64,000 nucleotides of DNA, taken from Rhineura floridana. Taxonomy: Eukaryota; Chordata; Lepidosauria; Squamata; Rhineuridae. The stretch spans positions 131,514,738-131,578,737 of the forward strand of contig NC_084480.1 of the NCBI RefSeq assembly GCF_030035675.1. Reading direction: 5' to 3'. Position 1 is the stretch's first letter; each line of letters opens with the position of its first letter. Shown in pieces: positions 1-12,632 of this stretch. The position numbers and the translations under genes were made by a program. The notes beneath the pieces are model-generated. The model was given only the letters and a program-made list of their open reading frames with translations. It ran no database searches and was not told where the DNA came from.

Positions 1-754
1 GCCAGACTACAAAGGGATTAGAGACACAATTACATTCCTGAATGTAAACAACAAATTTTGCATAGTTAAAAAACACTGGCGTTAGCTGGTAAATAATAAA
101 TTGCACCCCAGCTACAAAAGATCTGACAGTGATTCACAGAATGCTGGCTTCATTCTTCATAAAAGCCTTTTCCCTATTTTGAAACAGCTGACGTATTTAT
201 GGTGGGACTGAAGGATTCAGTTTGTAATTCACTGCTAATAATTATTTACAGTGATATTTTTATTTATTTGAAGTTGGCAGAGGTGTCAAACAGGAAGATT
301 TTGTAATTTACACTAGCCTGTGTTCATTAGGCAAACCCAGAAGTATATTAACTTGTGGCTGCCTGGAATCAATTTGACAGCAAATAGATCATGGAAAGGA
401 AAACAGTGTCAGAAACGGAAGGGAGGGAGGAAAGGGCTCCATTTAAAAAACAATTTCAAATATCAGACAAAGGAAAAAAGCATGCAATCTATTGCAGCAA
501 TAGAATATCCTTCATTTTGAAGAAAACCCCAGTGAATTTTGCACCAAAATAGCTCAATTCTGGAGTGTGAATTATGATATTCTTCTACATTTTATAAGTG
601 AAATCGGCTGTGTTCCAGTCAACAACCATGGGAGGAGAACATGGAGCTATGGAGGGTACTGAAATTCCATTATTTGCTAACATAATTATTAATTATTACA
701 TTTATAACCCTCCTTTCCTCCAAGGAGATAAAAGTGGCATACTTGGTGCTTCCC
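1..754. other. No recognised feature
   Basis: AT-rich sequence; open frames here are short and without family resemblance. Confidence 0.6.
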
Positions 755-845
755 CTCCCCATTTTATCTTCACAACAACCCTGTGAGGTAGGTTAGGCTA
801 AGAGATAGCAACTGCCCCAAGGTTTCTCAGTGAGTGTCAAATACG
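755..845 (-). repeat. MIR-like or L2-tailed SINE fragment
   Basis: CACAACAACCCTGTGAGGTA and GCCCCAAGGTTTCTCAGTGA in reverse match the conserved core of such SINEs; it is too short to assign. Confidence 0.5.
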
Positions 846-1429
846 GTGAGTTCACAGTGGCTAGCACTTAATTAACAGATACCAGACACCGCCCAGACCA
901 TAAATCTGCTAGGCAGGAGGAACCAGGGGCCAGCCAGCATGTTTACTGTTCGGGAAGTGCCAAAGGAGGATGCAGGGGAGTCAAGCCATTAAGGTAGTCC
1001 AAAGGTCCAGAAACCAAGAGATCTGATCAGGCAGGGTAGGGTCCAAGGCACGGGTCAACAGGGAAGCCAGAGCAATGTCTGCAGCAAGACTTGACGTTGA
1101 CTCTAGCAAGAAGTCTCCCTTTTCCCCCAGTCTTTTGTGCTTGGCGTTTGAGGCCAGGTGCTTCCAATCAGCCTGTCTTCTTGCAAGCTCTCCTGCTCCT
1201 TAATTGCACTGATTGCCTTCGTTGCTGCAACACCTGTTGGCGTCTTCTCTCTGCTAGAGAAGAGGCAGCCTTCTGGTCGCTTCCCGACTCTGAGAGGCAG
1301 GCTCCTTCAGTGGCTTGCCCCTGGTCTGGTGAAGGATCCTGAGCTGTCCCCTCGCTTGTCCCCTCTCCTGGGTCTGCGGTTTCCCATTCCTCTTCCTCCT
1401 CGGATTAGTCCTCTGAGGGGAGCATGACG
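846..1429. other. Unassigned GC-moderate sequence, possibly repeat
   Basis: Phrases such as AGGTCCAGAAACCAAGAG and GGGTCCAAGGCACGGGTCAA resemble a dispersed squamate repeat also hinted at near 18380-18600, but no ends or coding potential could be defined. Confidence 0.4.
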
Positions 1430-1517
1430 GTGAGCTTCTTGGCTAAGTGCAGATTTGAACTTTGGTCTCTGAGGTCCTAATCCAACACTCTGACGACTAC
1501 ACCACACTGGCTCTCTA
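1430..1517 (-). repeat. Sauria-type SINE, tRNA-like part only
   Basis: TGAGCTTCTTGGCTAAGTG, a degraded B-box and CTACACCACACTGGCTCTC are the head of the SINE in reverse; the tail is missing. Confidence 0.7.
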
Positions 1518-1783
1518 ATAAAAGCTGAAATGCATGCTAAATGCATGGCAATGCCATGTGTATGCCAGTAGCGGATGGCATGGTGGGACAGCAGCACGCA
1601 CTGGACCTCGCTGCTACATACTGGGAAGGCAAGTGGGAAGGACAAGGTGGTGGGAAGGTGAGCACAGTGCAAACACATTCTCAGAGCCAATCCAGCACTC
1701 CTCCTGGCGCGTTTACACCCCATCAGCCTCCCCAAGGCTAACTATAGCCATGTTATCAGCACAGAATAAAGAGCAGAGGACCC

Positions 1784-2003
1784 CAAAATGGAAATGGACG
1801 GCCTTCAAGTCGATTCCAACTTATGGCAACCCTATGAATACTAAGCAGTATTCAGAGGGGGTTTACCATTGCCTTCCTCTGAGGCTGAGAGGCAGTGACT
1901 GGCCCAAGGTCATCCAGTGAGCTTCATGGCTATGTGGGGATTCGAACCTTGGTCTCCCAGGTTGTAGTCCAGCACCTTAACCACTACACCACACTGGCAC
2001 TCT
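1784..2003 (-). repeat. Sauria-type SINE, full length, with 9-bp target duplication
   Basis: BovB-like tail GCCTTCAAGTCGATTCC at left, tRNA-like head at right. AGAGGACCC occurs at 1775..1783 and 2004..2012. It inserted at the edge of the tRNA-Ala SINE that follows. Confidence 0.92.
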
Positions 2004-2007
2004 AGAG

Positions 2008-2185
2008 GACCCTGCCTTATACTGAGTCAGACCATTGGTCCATCTGGCTCAGTATTGTGTACAGATTGGCAGCGGCTCTCCAGGACTTCAGGCAGGAGTC
2101 TCTCTCAGCCTTATTTGGAGATGCCAGGGATTGAACTTGGAACCTTCTGCATGCAAGACAGCTGTTCTACCACTGAGCTATGGGC
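2008..2185 (-). repeat. tRNA-Ala-derived SINE
   Basis: On the minus strand it has the tRNA-Ala-like head (AGCTCAGTGGTAGAACAGC, TTGCATGC anticodon arm) and the tail ending ACTGAGTCAGACCATTGG when read on the plus strand. Confidence 0.85.
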
Positions 2186-2649
2186 CTGCTGAGGCTGAGT
2201 TTAGCCTGTTCACTTTTCGTTTTAGTTATGGTTGTATTTTTATGGGCATTTGGCATGCTTGCATATATCCTGCTCATGCTGTGAAAATTAGATGTTTATG
2301 CAGAACTACAATTTCTACTACAGATGCCTACTCAGAAGCAAGACCCACTGAGTAAGTGCATATACTTTTGAAGCATTACTTACTGACAATGATAATCTAT
2401 AATCTCTATTTAGGAAAAGGTGTGCTGACTGAAATGCGTGACAGGTAAGGTACATTCCATGCCACTTGCACACTGATCAGGCAGCTGTTAATTGTCAGAG
2501 AATTCCTTTCTAGCAGGAAGAAGTTCATTAGATGTAGTTTCTCCAGTCGTAGTGCTGAGATGATGAGACGAGTCTCATCAGCTAAGCGTCTCCATGTTGT
2601 ATAGTAACAAATGTGTGGATTTGGAGAATCAAGATCAAGCATTAGATGA

Positions 2650-2959
2650 GGAGTAGGGAACCATTTTTTAGCCTGAGGGCTGCATTCTCTCAGGAGTACC
2701 CTTCCTGGGACTGCATGGCAGTACATAAAATAAAAAGCACAGGACGATAGATGTGCCTCTTACCTTTGTACAGTAGGTTATGTTCCAGCCAGACAAAGCT
2801 CAGAGCTCCATGCAGGAGAGCAAGCAAGAGGCATGATCACAATTCAAGGCACTTGAAGAGGACATGGAGCAGGGCAAATGAAGGAGGTGGCCTGGAGAGA
2901 ATTCTCAGGGCCTAGAGGGCTGCATTTCCCCCCACCCCCTGAGGTTTCCCACCCCTGCG
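2650..2959. mobile_element. Non-autonomous hAT-like element, 310 bp
   Basis: Ends GGAGTAGGGAACC and GGTTTCCCACCCCTGCG are near inverse complements. TTAGATGA at 2642..2649 and TTAGATAA at 2960..2967 form an 8-bp duplication with one difference. Confidence 0.75.
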
Positions 2960-2967
2960 TTAGATAA

Positions 2968-5900
2968 TTCTTTCCTTGAATGTTGCTTAAGTTGAAGCAG
3001 GTGCTATTTGATTCAGCCTGCATTACCCCTTCCTTGTTTAAATATCTTACATTCCAATTCTATACATCTCCACTCAGAAATAAGCCCCATGTAAGCGTAT
3101 TTAGGACTGTAACCTCAGAAACGCAAACACGCTAATGACTTTCAGATCTATTATGATCAGGGCTGGATTTAAACTTGTTGTAGTCCTAAGCTATAACATG
3201 AGTGAGGCTCTTCCCTCTTCAACAAATTATAAAAATTTTAAATGCCAAATACGGGTGTATGATTAAACGGAAGCTGATCGTCGTGTAATATAGGTATTAA
3301 AAATGCAAGTTATGTGTGTGCACATTCTTGATTTAGGAGTTTGTCAAATACATAACACAATTAAACAATATAAGGTTATAATATATAAATTAGATGTAAA
3401 TCGCAATAAGTAATTATTCTTTGCACATTTTCTTTGATTTTTGTAAGAACAATACACGTAAATCAAAATTTTACACCATGTATAACGCAAAAGTTACATT
3501 AATGAAGTATAAATGTAGCAAAAGCACATTCAAATTTTTTTATGTGATTTAATACTTGCAAAATAATGTTGTAAACTTTTTCTTTCTAATGCAAGGCCCC
3601 TTCTAATGTGAGGCCCTATGCTGTAGCTTGTTTAGCTTGTATGTAAATCCAGCCCTGATTATGATTCCAACTTATACTGACCCATAAGACTTTCCAGGGC
3701 AGCTTTAACAAGGGCAGTTTTTGTGTGTGAGGCGGGTATGTGTTTGTGAGAATGCTGAAGGTGTGTGATGCTTTTGTAATATCAGTTTGCAGATGTACAG
3801 GTTGAAGAGGTGGGAGGCAAGCAGATAAACTGGCAGGCAATGCTTGCCCAAGCCCACACTGGCAGCAATAGGAACGTTGCACTCCTTCCAAAGTTGATGT
3901 TTGCCAGCCAGCTCCAAAATCAAAGTGCCCTCTCTAGCAAAATTCAAACTGCACAAACGGTTTCTTTCAGTAGGGCTCATGGGCTGCAGGCCGCTGTGGC
4001 TTCAGGTACCTTCCACAGTGAGTTTTAGTTAAAGACGAGCCTGATGGGCCATTCAGGAAGTAGCTAATGTTCACATCAAGTATGAGGCTGTAGAAGAAGA
4101 GAAAAAGAGTGTGTTGATCACCTCACTTGCCATGGCACACTACAGTTTCAAGGATGAGAGCTCTGTCAACCACTCATTTCGGCACATTATGAAGCAGTTG
4201 GATTTACTGGCTTGATTGTGTCATGAAATATTTCCCCAGCTGAGCAAATACTAACGTATCACAAAGGAAATTTCCTTTTTTCAATCTTATCTCTGAGATA
4301 TGTAACAAGAGACTGGAAGTCATCTCTTTTATTGGGGGAAAAATACTGCTGTTGGCTTGGTTGCCGGTGTTGTAAAACCACAGCAAGTAGGGGCGATAAG
4401 GGGGGTGGGGGAAGCAAGGTAAAAACATGGAAGGGGAAAATAAAAGGGGAATTAAGAAGAGCACCTGAAATCCTATATCTGTGATAAAGGCATGCTACCA
4501 TTGCAACACTTGGTTTGTTCTTACGAAAGGGAAGTAATTCAAATTACCTAGAGATTTACTTGTACTATATGTAACTGCCCCCTCAGCATGGCTGGCTGTA
4601 GAGTCTTGTGGACCCATGACAGAATAGCCTTCCCCAAGCTGATGCCTACCCGATGTTTTGAAAGATAGCTGTCAACCTTGACCGTTGGCCATACCGGCTA
4701 GGAGTGGGCTGATGGAAGTTGGAGTCCAACTACATTTGGAGGACACTAAGTTGAGGGAAGTCCAACTTAGACACTGTAGATGAGGGATGGAGAGCCTCAG
4801 GGATGAGGGCTGAATGCAGCCTTCCAGCCCTCTTTGTCTGTCCCTCTGGACTTTTGGCAGGTCACACCCCATCCCCCCAGGCCACTGGCTCTCCTCTGCA
4901 CCCTCCTTGAGCGTTTTTGCCCAGCTGGAATGCATCTTTGAACTCTGATCATGCCTCTTGCTTGGCTGGATGGAGAACAGAGAAGGGGGTGCTTGAGTGT
5001 GTGTGGAAACTAGCTTACTGTACAAATGTGAAATTTACATCCGTTGTTTTATTCACTTTAACCTCTCACGCTGGCCACCACTGGCATGTGGCCCCGAGAA
5101 GGTTGTCCAGAATGGAATGAGGCCCACGGGATGAAAAAGCTTCCCCATCTCCCTGCTGTAAATGATCTCACTCTTACCTTTCCCGTTGCCTCACTCCACT
5201 TTGCAGTGGACGTTCATCAACTGAGAAGAATTCTTCACAAGGAAGAAAGCTCAGGGGGGACATGGCAATTGTGACAGAGGGCTTGACATGTGCCACAAGG
5301 GATACCAACTGATCAGGGGAAAAAACCCAGCCAGCACCTTGATCTACAGAAATCTGCAATGATGCTTTTTGTGGCATGGAGAGAAATATAATGACTTCCT
5401 AAAGTCTGCATATCAAGCCACTGTGAAAGGCACAGCTGCCAGGGCTCATTAAAATGTTGACAACCTTATCTGCCATTCCATTGCAGATTTTCACTGTCTC
5501 CACCTCTGTCCTGGCTCCCAACCAGAGAAGCAGACTCAGGTCTTGGAGACTGGGTTTTTCTGCATAAAGTTTTGTTCCAGAAATCAGAACAGGGATCTAG
5601 CATCTCATGCTAGGCCTAAACTGGGATTTAAACAGGCATACTAGATGCTGGAAACAAAAGCAGACAGGTTGTCACAACAGCAAATACAAGCAGTGCTACT
5701 TCTTATATACAGAAAAGGGGGGGCACTTAACACTATGAATTAATTCAGGCTCTTTTCAGCATGAGTTGCAAGGCGGGGACTATGATGGGGGGGATGGACA
5801 AAATTAGGCTACTCTAACAACCTTGCAGAATGCCAGTTTCTGACTCTGAGTCGCTTTCGTTTTCCCCTGCCTGAGAAGTTTCAATGTTTTTGTTAGCACG

Positions 5901-6238
5901 TTTCTCTTTTGCCATTATGCTTGGCCTTGGTGCCTCCTAAGACAAGGAAAGGCTGTCTGAGCCTTCCTCAGTATCTCCAGCAGCTAGCTTTGAGGCTTCT
6001 GGAGACACATCTTCTGTAACCCCCTCATTTCCTTCATCAGTGCTAGCAATGCCCCCCCCAATGTCGGTAACCCCTCCATTCTCCAAACCTTGCCAGAGAT
6101 TCTCCTTGGGGCCCATGACAATAATGGGCATAAAAATCTCCCTTTCTGAATTAAATGTTCACTTCAGTTTTAGAGACTAAAATACAAAAAGTATTGTTTA
6201 AAAAGTCAATTCAATCCACAGGTCAACATTCCTACTCA
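2968..6238. other. Mostly unique-looking sequence with weak repeat traces
   Basis: A degraded short-motif copy is near 3055-3125 (CAGAAATAAGCCCCATG). A palindromic-element trace is near 4680-4760 (GATGGAAGTTGGAGTCCAAC). The rest gives no recognisable gene. An acidic minus-strand frame at 5937..6131 is not attributable. Confidence 0.5.
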
Positions 6239-6403
6239 GGCTGTGTACACATCATACTTGTAAAGCCCATTCAAAATGCATTATATTCCCCAAAGAATCC
6301 TAGGAACTGTAGTTTACCCCTCACAGAGTTACAATTTCCAGCACCCTTATAAAAACTACAGTTCCCACGATTCTAATGTGTTTTGAATGTATGGGGTGTG
6401 TAC
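6239..6403. repeat. Palindromic miniature element (TTTAAAGCACATG family), copy 1
   Basis: CCCAAAGAATCCTAGGAACT and, inverted, AACTACAGTTCCCACGATTC flank a centre with GTTTACCCCTCACAGAG. Termini are eroded. Confidence 0.7.
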
Positions 6404-6924
6404 ATAGAGTAAAAACACCTCTGGGTTGGCATTTGTGGAGAAAGGAAGTATAACACATTACAACTGGAAGGTGGCCTTTGTTCAAAATACGTTGTGGAGC
6501 CATTATGTAGCTCAAAAAGCAAGAAGTGCAACCTGTCAAAACCATGTGCTATTTGCTTGTCGTTTCCTCAGAAATCTCCCTACACAAAGATTCCTTGTGC
6601 CAAAGGAAATTTAGCTAAGTCTAACTCTACAATCACTGGGTAGGCCCTTCCTGCCTCTCTAGGTTCAAGCCCTGATTGGCCTGTTCCATGGCACTGGCTC
6701 TACTTCCAAAATGTTACTAACCATTGAGTTTGTCATTGCATGGTTTGTGAGCACTTGCTCACTACAGCTTGTTGCTTTCTCAGAAGCAAATTATTGTTTG
6801 ATGTAGCAACAAACGACAAACAGATATAATACGACTTAAGAAAATGTAAATTTAGACATGAACTTTGCAGCTCTTTTTATTATCAAAAACACAGATTGTA
6901 TCTTAAAATGTAATGTTGTGCGAG

Positions 6925-8375
6925 CGTGTTGGGGGTGACAGGTCAGAAACATCCCAGACCTTGAGATTTCAGGGGGCAGGTCCCAGTGATGTCACAGGGT
7001 GGGCCCTAGTGATGTCATTAAGCACGATACATTGAACATCAATGTTGATTGATTGAACATCACAGTTGATTGGAGCATACCTGTTACGAGTTGTCAGGCT
7101 AACCCCCACTTTGGTTCATTTGGAGTCGAAGAGGTGGCAAGGCCCTGGGGTATTCTGGACTACATTTCCCACCCCACACCCCCTGTTTTCTGACTCATTG
7201 TGCCTTCCTAAGTACTGTGAAATGAGGACAAGAAGGAGGGACCATCTTTTGGCACTTTTGGAGGAATGTGAAGACCCTGAATTAAATGTTATCTCATTTT
7301 TTTGGCAGATTTCCCTCATGCCCAGCAGAACAATCCCACTGTTCAAAGACAACATTAGAAAGCAGAACCAGTTTTTCTGAGTGTCAGCAAGAAATACACA
7401 CGAGATCACCTCATACCCAGACCCCTCCTTTTCATGTTGATTTGTAAGAGGGAAATTGCATTTAAGAGCAGTTTTAGAGACCTAAGATGGCAATCTGAGC
7501 TTCAACATGCATAACTACACTCTCAAGGAACGTGGCACAGGACTGCAGACCACAGAATGGGAAGGGAGTCTGTGTCTTGGTTCAAAACTTGAGACAAAGA
7601 GATTCCTTCCTGCTTTTTGGCCAGAGCTCCTCCACATGAGCTGCATTCCAATGCCCACTCCTGGGCTTAGGATAGTTAATCTCTGTTACCTGTCATTCTT
7701 TATAGCTATAGGGACCATTTATTTCTTTAGTTTAAATTTATGAATGGGTTAGGATATTAATGATTAATGCTGCCACGCACCCAGTAATTTTGTAATGCTA
7801 TTCTCTTTTCTCACAATAAAAGAAGCTTTGCTTTAGTTTGGTTTGAACCTGTAATTCTTGGGTTATAGACACATTTCAGGGCTAAACGCTTGGTTTATCC
7901 CTACCAAAAGATCCCCTCCTCTCAAGAAGGTGTGTTTAATGGGACACATGGGTGCCAGATTCACACACTTAAGGTCCCCAATAGACACGTGCCTTAATAC
8001 CACTCAACCCCCCCCCAAAAAATCTGATTGGAAATTAAGAAAGTAATCTTAGCTAAATGAGGGTATTCCCAGGTCCAGCTGAAGTGATGGGATCATACCT
8101 TCTCACCTGTTTAGGGAGCCTGGGTAAGGAGCATTTAATCTAGCCTACTTGCTTCTGGCAAGAAGGATTTAAGTGCCGCCAGGCCAGTCACCAGAAGGCC
8201 ATTGTAGGAAGAAGGGAGCCTAGTGCTGTGGAGATGTTAGATGGGAGCACTCAGGAAGAAAGATGGATGCCCCTGAAGGTTGCAATTCTAAACACACTAA
8301 GGGACTAAGCCCCATAGAACTCAATAGGACCTACTTCTGACTAGATATGGTTAGGATTGCGATGTGGGTAAGGCT
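6925..8375. mobile_element. Decayed copy of the 13.5-kb hAT-like element's left half, split by an LTR
   Basis: 6945..7081 aligns with 13513..13640 (ACAGGTCAGAAACATCC / CCAGGTCAGAAGCATCC, GGGCCCTAGTGATGTCAT, TTGGAGCATACC). 8015..8375 aligns with 13645..14150 (TGATTGGAAATTAAG, TTACTTGCTTCTGGCAAGAA, TTAGATGGGAGCAC). The terminal sequence is eroded and no right end was found. Confidence 0.75.
7082..7996 (+). repeat. Solo-LTR-like insertion (fossil), family unresolved
   Basis: The insertion is 915 bases, beginning TGTTACGAG, with an AATAAA signal at 7815 and about 180 bases after it. It is flanked by ATACC at 7077..7081 and 7997..8001. The related element at 13.6 kb has this site uninterrupted, which sets both boundaries. 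The size, the TG start, the polyadenylation signal and the 5-bp duplication suggest a solo LTR; no internal genes are present. Confidence 0.7.
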
Positions 8376-9065
8376 TGACTAGGGATCCTCTGCAAAGATA
8401 TGTTCATCAAAGCAGGATTGGCAAACACCTGCCTGGAATGCGCGGCCTGCTTTTTAACATGGCTGCTCCAAACTTCTTTACAGACTCGACCCTTCACTGC
8501 AGAGAGAGGTTTGAGAAATGAGTAAGAGTTAAGAAGAATCTCTACCCTTTCCTGCCTACCCTGTGGTCTGCTCTAAACTCACTTTGACAGCCAACCCATT
8601 TCCGGTAAGTAATAATTGACAGACAGAAAACATACATGGTTTTGTCTACCTTCACAGGCAATAGCTTCAGAAAAACAGCAATTGAAACCACACTTTCTAA
8701 TGTGTGAATTCTCTTTTACCACTATTGAGCAAGAAACAAACCATCATGCAAACAACAAGGTGCATCATCAGTCAGTTTACAGGGATTGAGCTGAGTGCAT
8801 GGAATCACTGTTGTTGCTTCTGTGGATGTAATGGGGTGAGGTTAAAGGTAAATGAAATGCAAATAGAAAAAGAAAAGCAAAATACAGTGATGATTTCCTA
8901 AATGCAATACCATACCAAACACAAGAAGAGTCCTATGAGTAAGGGAGACAACTCAGCATCCCACAACCAGTCGGGTTCCTAAGCAAAAAACAAAAGTAAA
9001 AAACCCTAGCAGCCAGTCAGCCAAGGTCACAGAAATCCCCATGCAGCAAAATGTGACCCAGGGGG

Positions 9066-9535
9066 TGCAGTTAGCACAGAATGCTGCAGCACAATTGCTG
9101 ACATGAATAAGACCGTATCAGCACATAATACCTCAGCTCTGAAATTTGCACTGGTTGCCGATTTGCTACCAGGCCAAGTTCAAGGTGTGCTTTCCATGCT
9201 ATGGGTGCCACATAGTACTTGTTCTGCTCTTGTAAGAAAGCAGTCCTTTAGTGTGGCAGCACCTACGCTTTGGAACTCCCTGCCTATTGACATTACACAG
9301 ACACCTTCATTGTACTGTTCTCAGCACCTGCTAAAAACATTGTTTAGGCAAGCCTATCCAGGCATGTAGAAGCTATTATGCTTTTTATCTGTTTTTAACT
9401 GATTGTTGGTTTTATTATTTTGAATGTTTTAAAATACCTATCTTTAACAGTTTTTGCCAATAATTTCATTGTTTTAATTCCTTCTGTAAACCGCTTTGAG
9501 GGTTTTTTTTACAATAAAGCGGTATATAAATATAT
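9066..9535 (+). mobile_element. L2-like LINE 3' end, degenerate
   Basis: It encodes [20 protein letters not shown] and LKTLFRQAYPGM (LINE C-terminus), with tail AACCGCTTTGAGGG and AAGCGGTATATAAATA. Confidence 0.75.
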
Positions 9536-9572
9536 ATTAAAGCACTGTAGCCATTGGGTCTTTTTCTTCTTT

Positions 9573-9745
9573 TAGGAACAAAGGAATCTGCCTTATACCG
9601 ACTTAGGCCATTTGGTATTATTGAGCTCAGTACTGATGAATAGACCAGCATTGACTCTCCAGGATTTCAGGCAATAGTCTTTTCTGGAGATTGAAGTTTG
9701 GACCTTTGCATGCAAAGCATGTGCCATACCACTGAGCTGCAGCCC
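9573..9745 (-). repeat. tRNA-Ala-derived SINE
   Basis: CTGCCTTATACCGACTTAGG at the tail and TTTGCATGCAAAGC ... CACTGAGCTGC at the head. Confidence 0.8.
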
Positions 9746-9817
9746 TTCCCATTTAAAAAAGTATATTTTAAAATTGTTCTTTTCAATTCAGTAATGAATG
9801 CACCGCATACCTAGGGC

Positions 9818-10015
9818 AGATCCACACCATGCATTTAAAGCACATTCAATATACACATGCATCCCACCACAGAATCATGGGAAGTGCAGTTTGTTAAGGG
9901 TGATGGCAACTATAACTGTGAGGGGGGAACTACACTTCCCAGGATTCTCTGGGGGAAGTCATGTGCTTTAAATGTGATTTGGATGTGCTTTAAATGTATT
10001 ATGTGTACCTGCATT
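9818..10015. repeat. Palindromic miniature element (TTTAAAGCACATG family), copy 2
   Basis: GCAGATCCACACCATGCATT at the left and TGTATTATGTGTACCTGC at the right; inner arms contain TTTAAAGCACAT and ATGTGCTTTAAA. Confidence 0.75.
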
Positions 10016-10319
10016 ACTTCATAAGCTTTGCTTGCATATAAATCATTTAAATTAATTTTTAAAATTGAAATGAGCTACATACTTTCCTGGGTGACCATGG
10101 GCTACTTACCACCTCTCAGCCTAATCTGCCCCTCAGGGTGAAAACAACAGAGGAGAACCATGGCCACCCCAAGGAAGAAGGGCACACTTAACACGTAGAG
10201 GAAATAATAATGTAGAACCATAGTGTAAAATCAGATAAGTATCGAGACATAGTATGAAGAAATATTTATATAAGCATGACGGTCAAAGATGTTTATTATT
10301 TACACAACCTGTAAAGATA

Positions 10320-10410
10320 TTTATAGTGCAATCCTATGCATGTTTACTCAGAAGCAAGTTCCAATGTATTCAATGGGACTTACTCAAACAGGGAAGTGTG
10401 CACAGGACTG
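10320..10410 (+). repeat. Short recurrent motif: GCAATCCTATGCATGTTTAC type
   Basis: TTTACTCAGAAGCAAGTTCC and CAATGGGACTTACTC belong to a motif of about 55 bases found at many sites here in both orientations. The parent element is not identified. Confidence 0.75.
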
Positions 10411-10759
10411 CAACCTCAAGCGATAAGGAACTTCACTCATCCAACCCAACATTGAGAATCATGCCACTTTAAGCTGTTTTATACTTGTTTGTGGTTATTG
10501 GATTTTAAATGGCTTTATTTCTTGTTGAGAGCTGCCTTGGTTTTCAACCCTACTTCAAAAGGTTGTTGGAAATATTCCATATACACACACACTGGAGAGG
10601 TAAAAAACATGCATCACACATAATAATTTACTGTCAAAACCAGTTGGTCATTGCAGAACTTTTTTTTTTTAAAAAAAACAGGATTAGTTTCCTACCAAAT
10701 AAAAGCAGTGACACATAAGTAAGCCCTGCCTAATTGCTTAAAAAAGAGTTGGGGGGGGG

Positions 10760-10900
10760 GGAGATTTATAACACAATCCTTTGCTATGTTAACTCAGAAG
10801 TCCCATTGATTTACAGCACAGTCCTAACCATGTCTACTCAAAAGAAAGTTCTACTGAATTCAATGGGGTTTACTCCCAGTTATGTGGGATTAGCACCGCA
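10760..10900 (+). repeat. Two tandem copies of the same short motif
   Basis: ATGTTAACTCAGAAGTCCCA and CATGTCTACTCAAAAGAAAG are successive motif copies, the second ending TTCAATGGGGTTTACTCCC. Confidence 0.75.
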
Positions 10901-11747
10901 GCTTTACTCCCAGAAAAGTGAGTATAAAGCTTCATATTGGGGAGGTTTTCAAAACAGGCTAGGAATTAGACAAATAAACTGCCCTCTTGAACAGCCCAGA
11001 AAAAATTAAACTTGTTTGATTCCTTATAATTAGGAAAGTATAACACATTGTAGTAGCATCATAAGCTGCATGTACACTTTTTCAAATTTCAGTTCAAAAA
11101 TTATTTGAAAGCTGAAATGTATAATATGCTATTTTTTGCAAGTAGTTATAATCATAACTGAAAATGTTTACTGTGCATGACTACCAAGATCTTGCTGTGA
11201 TCTTCATTCCTAGATTTCCTGCTATATTTTTGTAGAGAGAAAGGCAATCTTGATGCTGCTGAAAGTTACACACTCACTGAACTTGACGGGCAGCAAGCAA
11301 GAAAAGGAAACTATTTTCAGGATTTACAATGAGTTCTAGCTATTGCCTGGAGGTCACCAAATATCTCGTCAGTCACAACCCTGACTTCACTGAAAAGGCG
11401 GAGATTAGAGCAGCTGACTTCTAACAGAAGTTGTGGGGGGGTGCTGGCATTTTGGTGTATATCTCTTGAAGCAGACCACCTAGAAACTTAATTTTTTTTA
11501 AAAATGAAAGCTAAGAGTCTGGAGATTGGGGTGACTCACATGGAGACCCAGAGTGGACCCCCCAAAACCAGAATTTCTGGGTGAAAACCTAGTGCATGTA
11601 TGTGAGCTAAAGCTTATTCTTAATTGAGAATAGCGCAAATGAAGATAGTCATTTCTGCCTAGTGGTTGACCTAAGACAGTTCTTTATATTCTTCAGCTAT
11701 GAAAAAGTATGTCTCCCACCATTACAACTTGTTTCAAAAACGGCAAG
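10901..11747. other. No recognised feature
   Basis: No splice-bounded open frame or known repeat was seen. Confidence 0.5.
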
Positions 11748-12103
11748 CAGGGGTGTAGTCATCCAAGGTCATGGGGGGTTGTAGACCCGTTACTGTTTTG
11801 GAATAACCCAATAGGCATGAAAAGGGACCATGTCAGACACTGATAAGAGTTCCTGTCCTTTTGTGCTGATCGGAGCCAATCAGAGTGAAAGGAGCTGAGT
11901 CAGCCACTAAGACTACCACACAGCCTCCCCTTTCATGCTGATTGAGTCCTAGGGGCATTTGTTGTAATGAAGCATAGGTTTGGAAGATGACAGGGAGAGC
12001 ATGGGAAATGAGGGCAAGTGAAAAGGGGGTGTGGTTGTGAGGGGGCATGGCTGTGACTATCATGAAGGGACCCTGCACGTCTGAATTTGCCACTACACTA
12101 CTG
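11748..12103. mobile_element. Non-autonomous hAT-like element, 356 bp
   Basis: It starts CAGGGGTGTAGTCA and ends TGCCACTACACTACTG (inverse CAGTAGTGTAGTGGCA). ACGGCAAG at 11740..11747 and ATGGCAAG at 12104..12111 are an 8-bp duplication with one difference. Confidence 0.8.
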
Positions 12104-12632
12104 ATGGCAAGAGACGTTCTAAAAGCAATGTTGACCTTTGGAAAACCTGTCACCAATTTTTCCGTTATGTCTGCAATGATCACTTGGGCTACAGATTTCT
12201 TGTCTGCATAATATGTGAGAAAAATAGGATACAGCTTTCAGGCTCCAGCGTTTGTGTGCATGTAGGAGGCAGGCAGGGGCACGACCCGAGTTGAGATTTT
12301 GGTGGGAGGAGATACCAGTTACAGAAAATGGGAAAGAGAAATAGGAGTGGGGCTCACTATGCCAAAGAAGGATTTGAGGAGAGAGAGTGAAAGAGCACAC
12401 TAGCTTGAATATTTTGGGGGAGACACCTAGATAGAGATGTGGAGGGGGATGCAGAATGTGAAAGGGTGATAAGGGGATCTACTATGCTGGTGGGGAGATA
12501 TCTATTTACAGAGAGGGCCTGCACATTGTCCTGGCTGCATAGCTGGCATTAGGGTAACGTCACAGTCAATTGCCATTGATTTTTCTCCTTGTAAACAAGA
12601 GCACATGTTTGAAGCATGGAATGAACAACTAC

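Noticed and set aside
5937-6131. Acidic 64-codon minus-strand frame
   Set aside because: Low-complexity Glu/Asp/Ser-rich, no recognised domain and no clear splice context; it could be part of an old element or chance.
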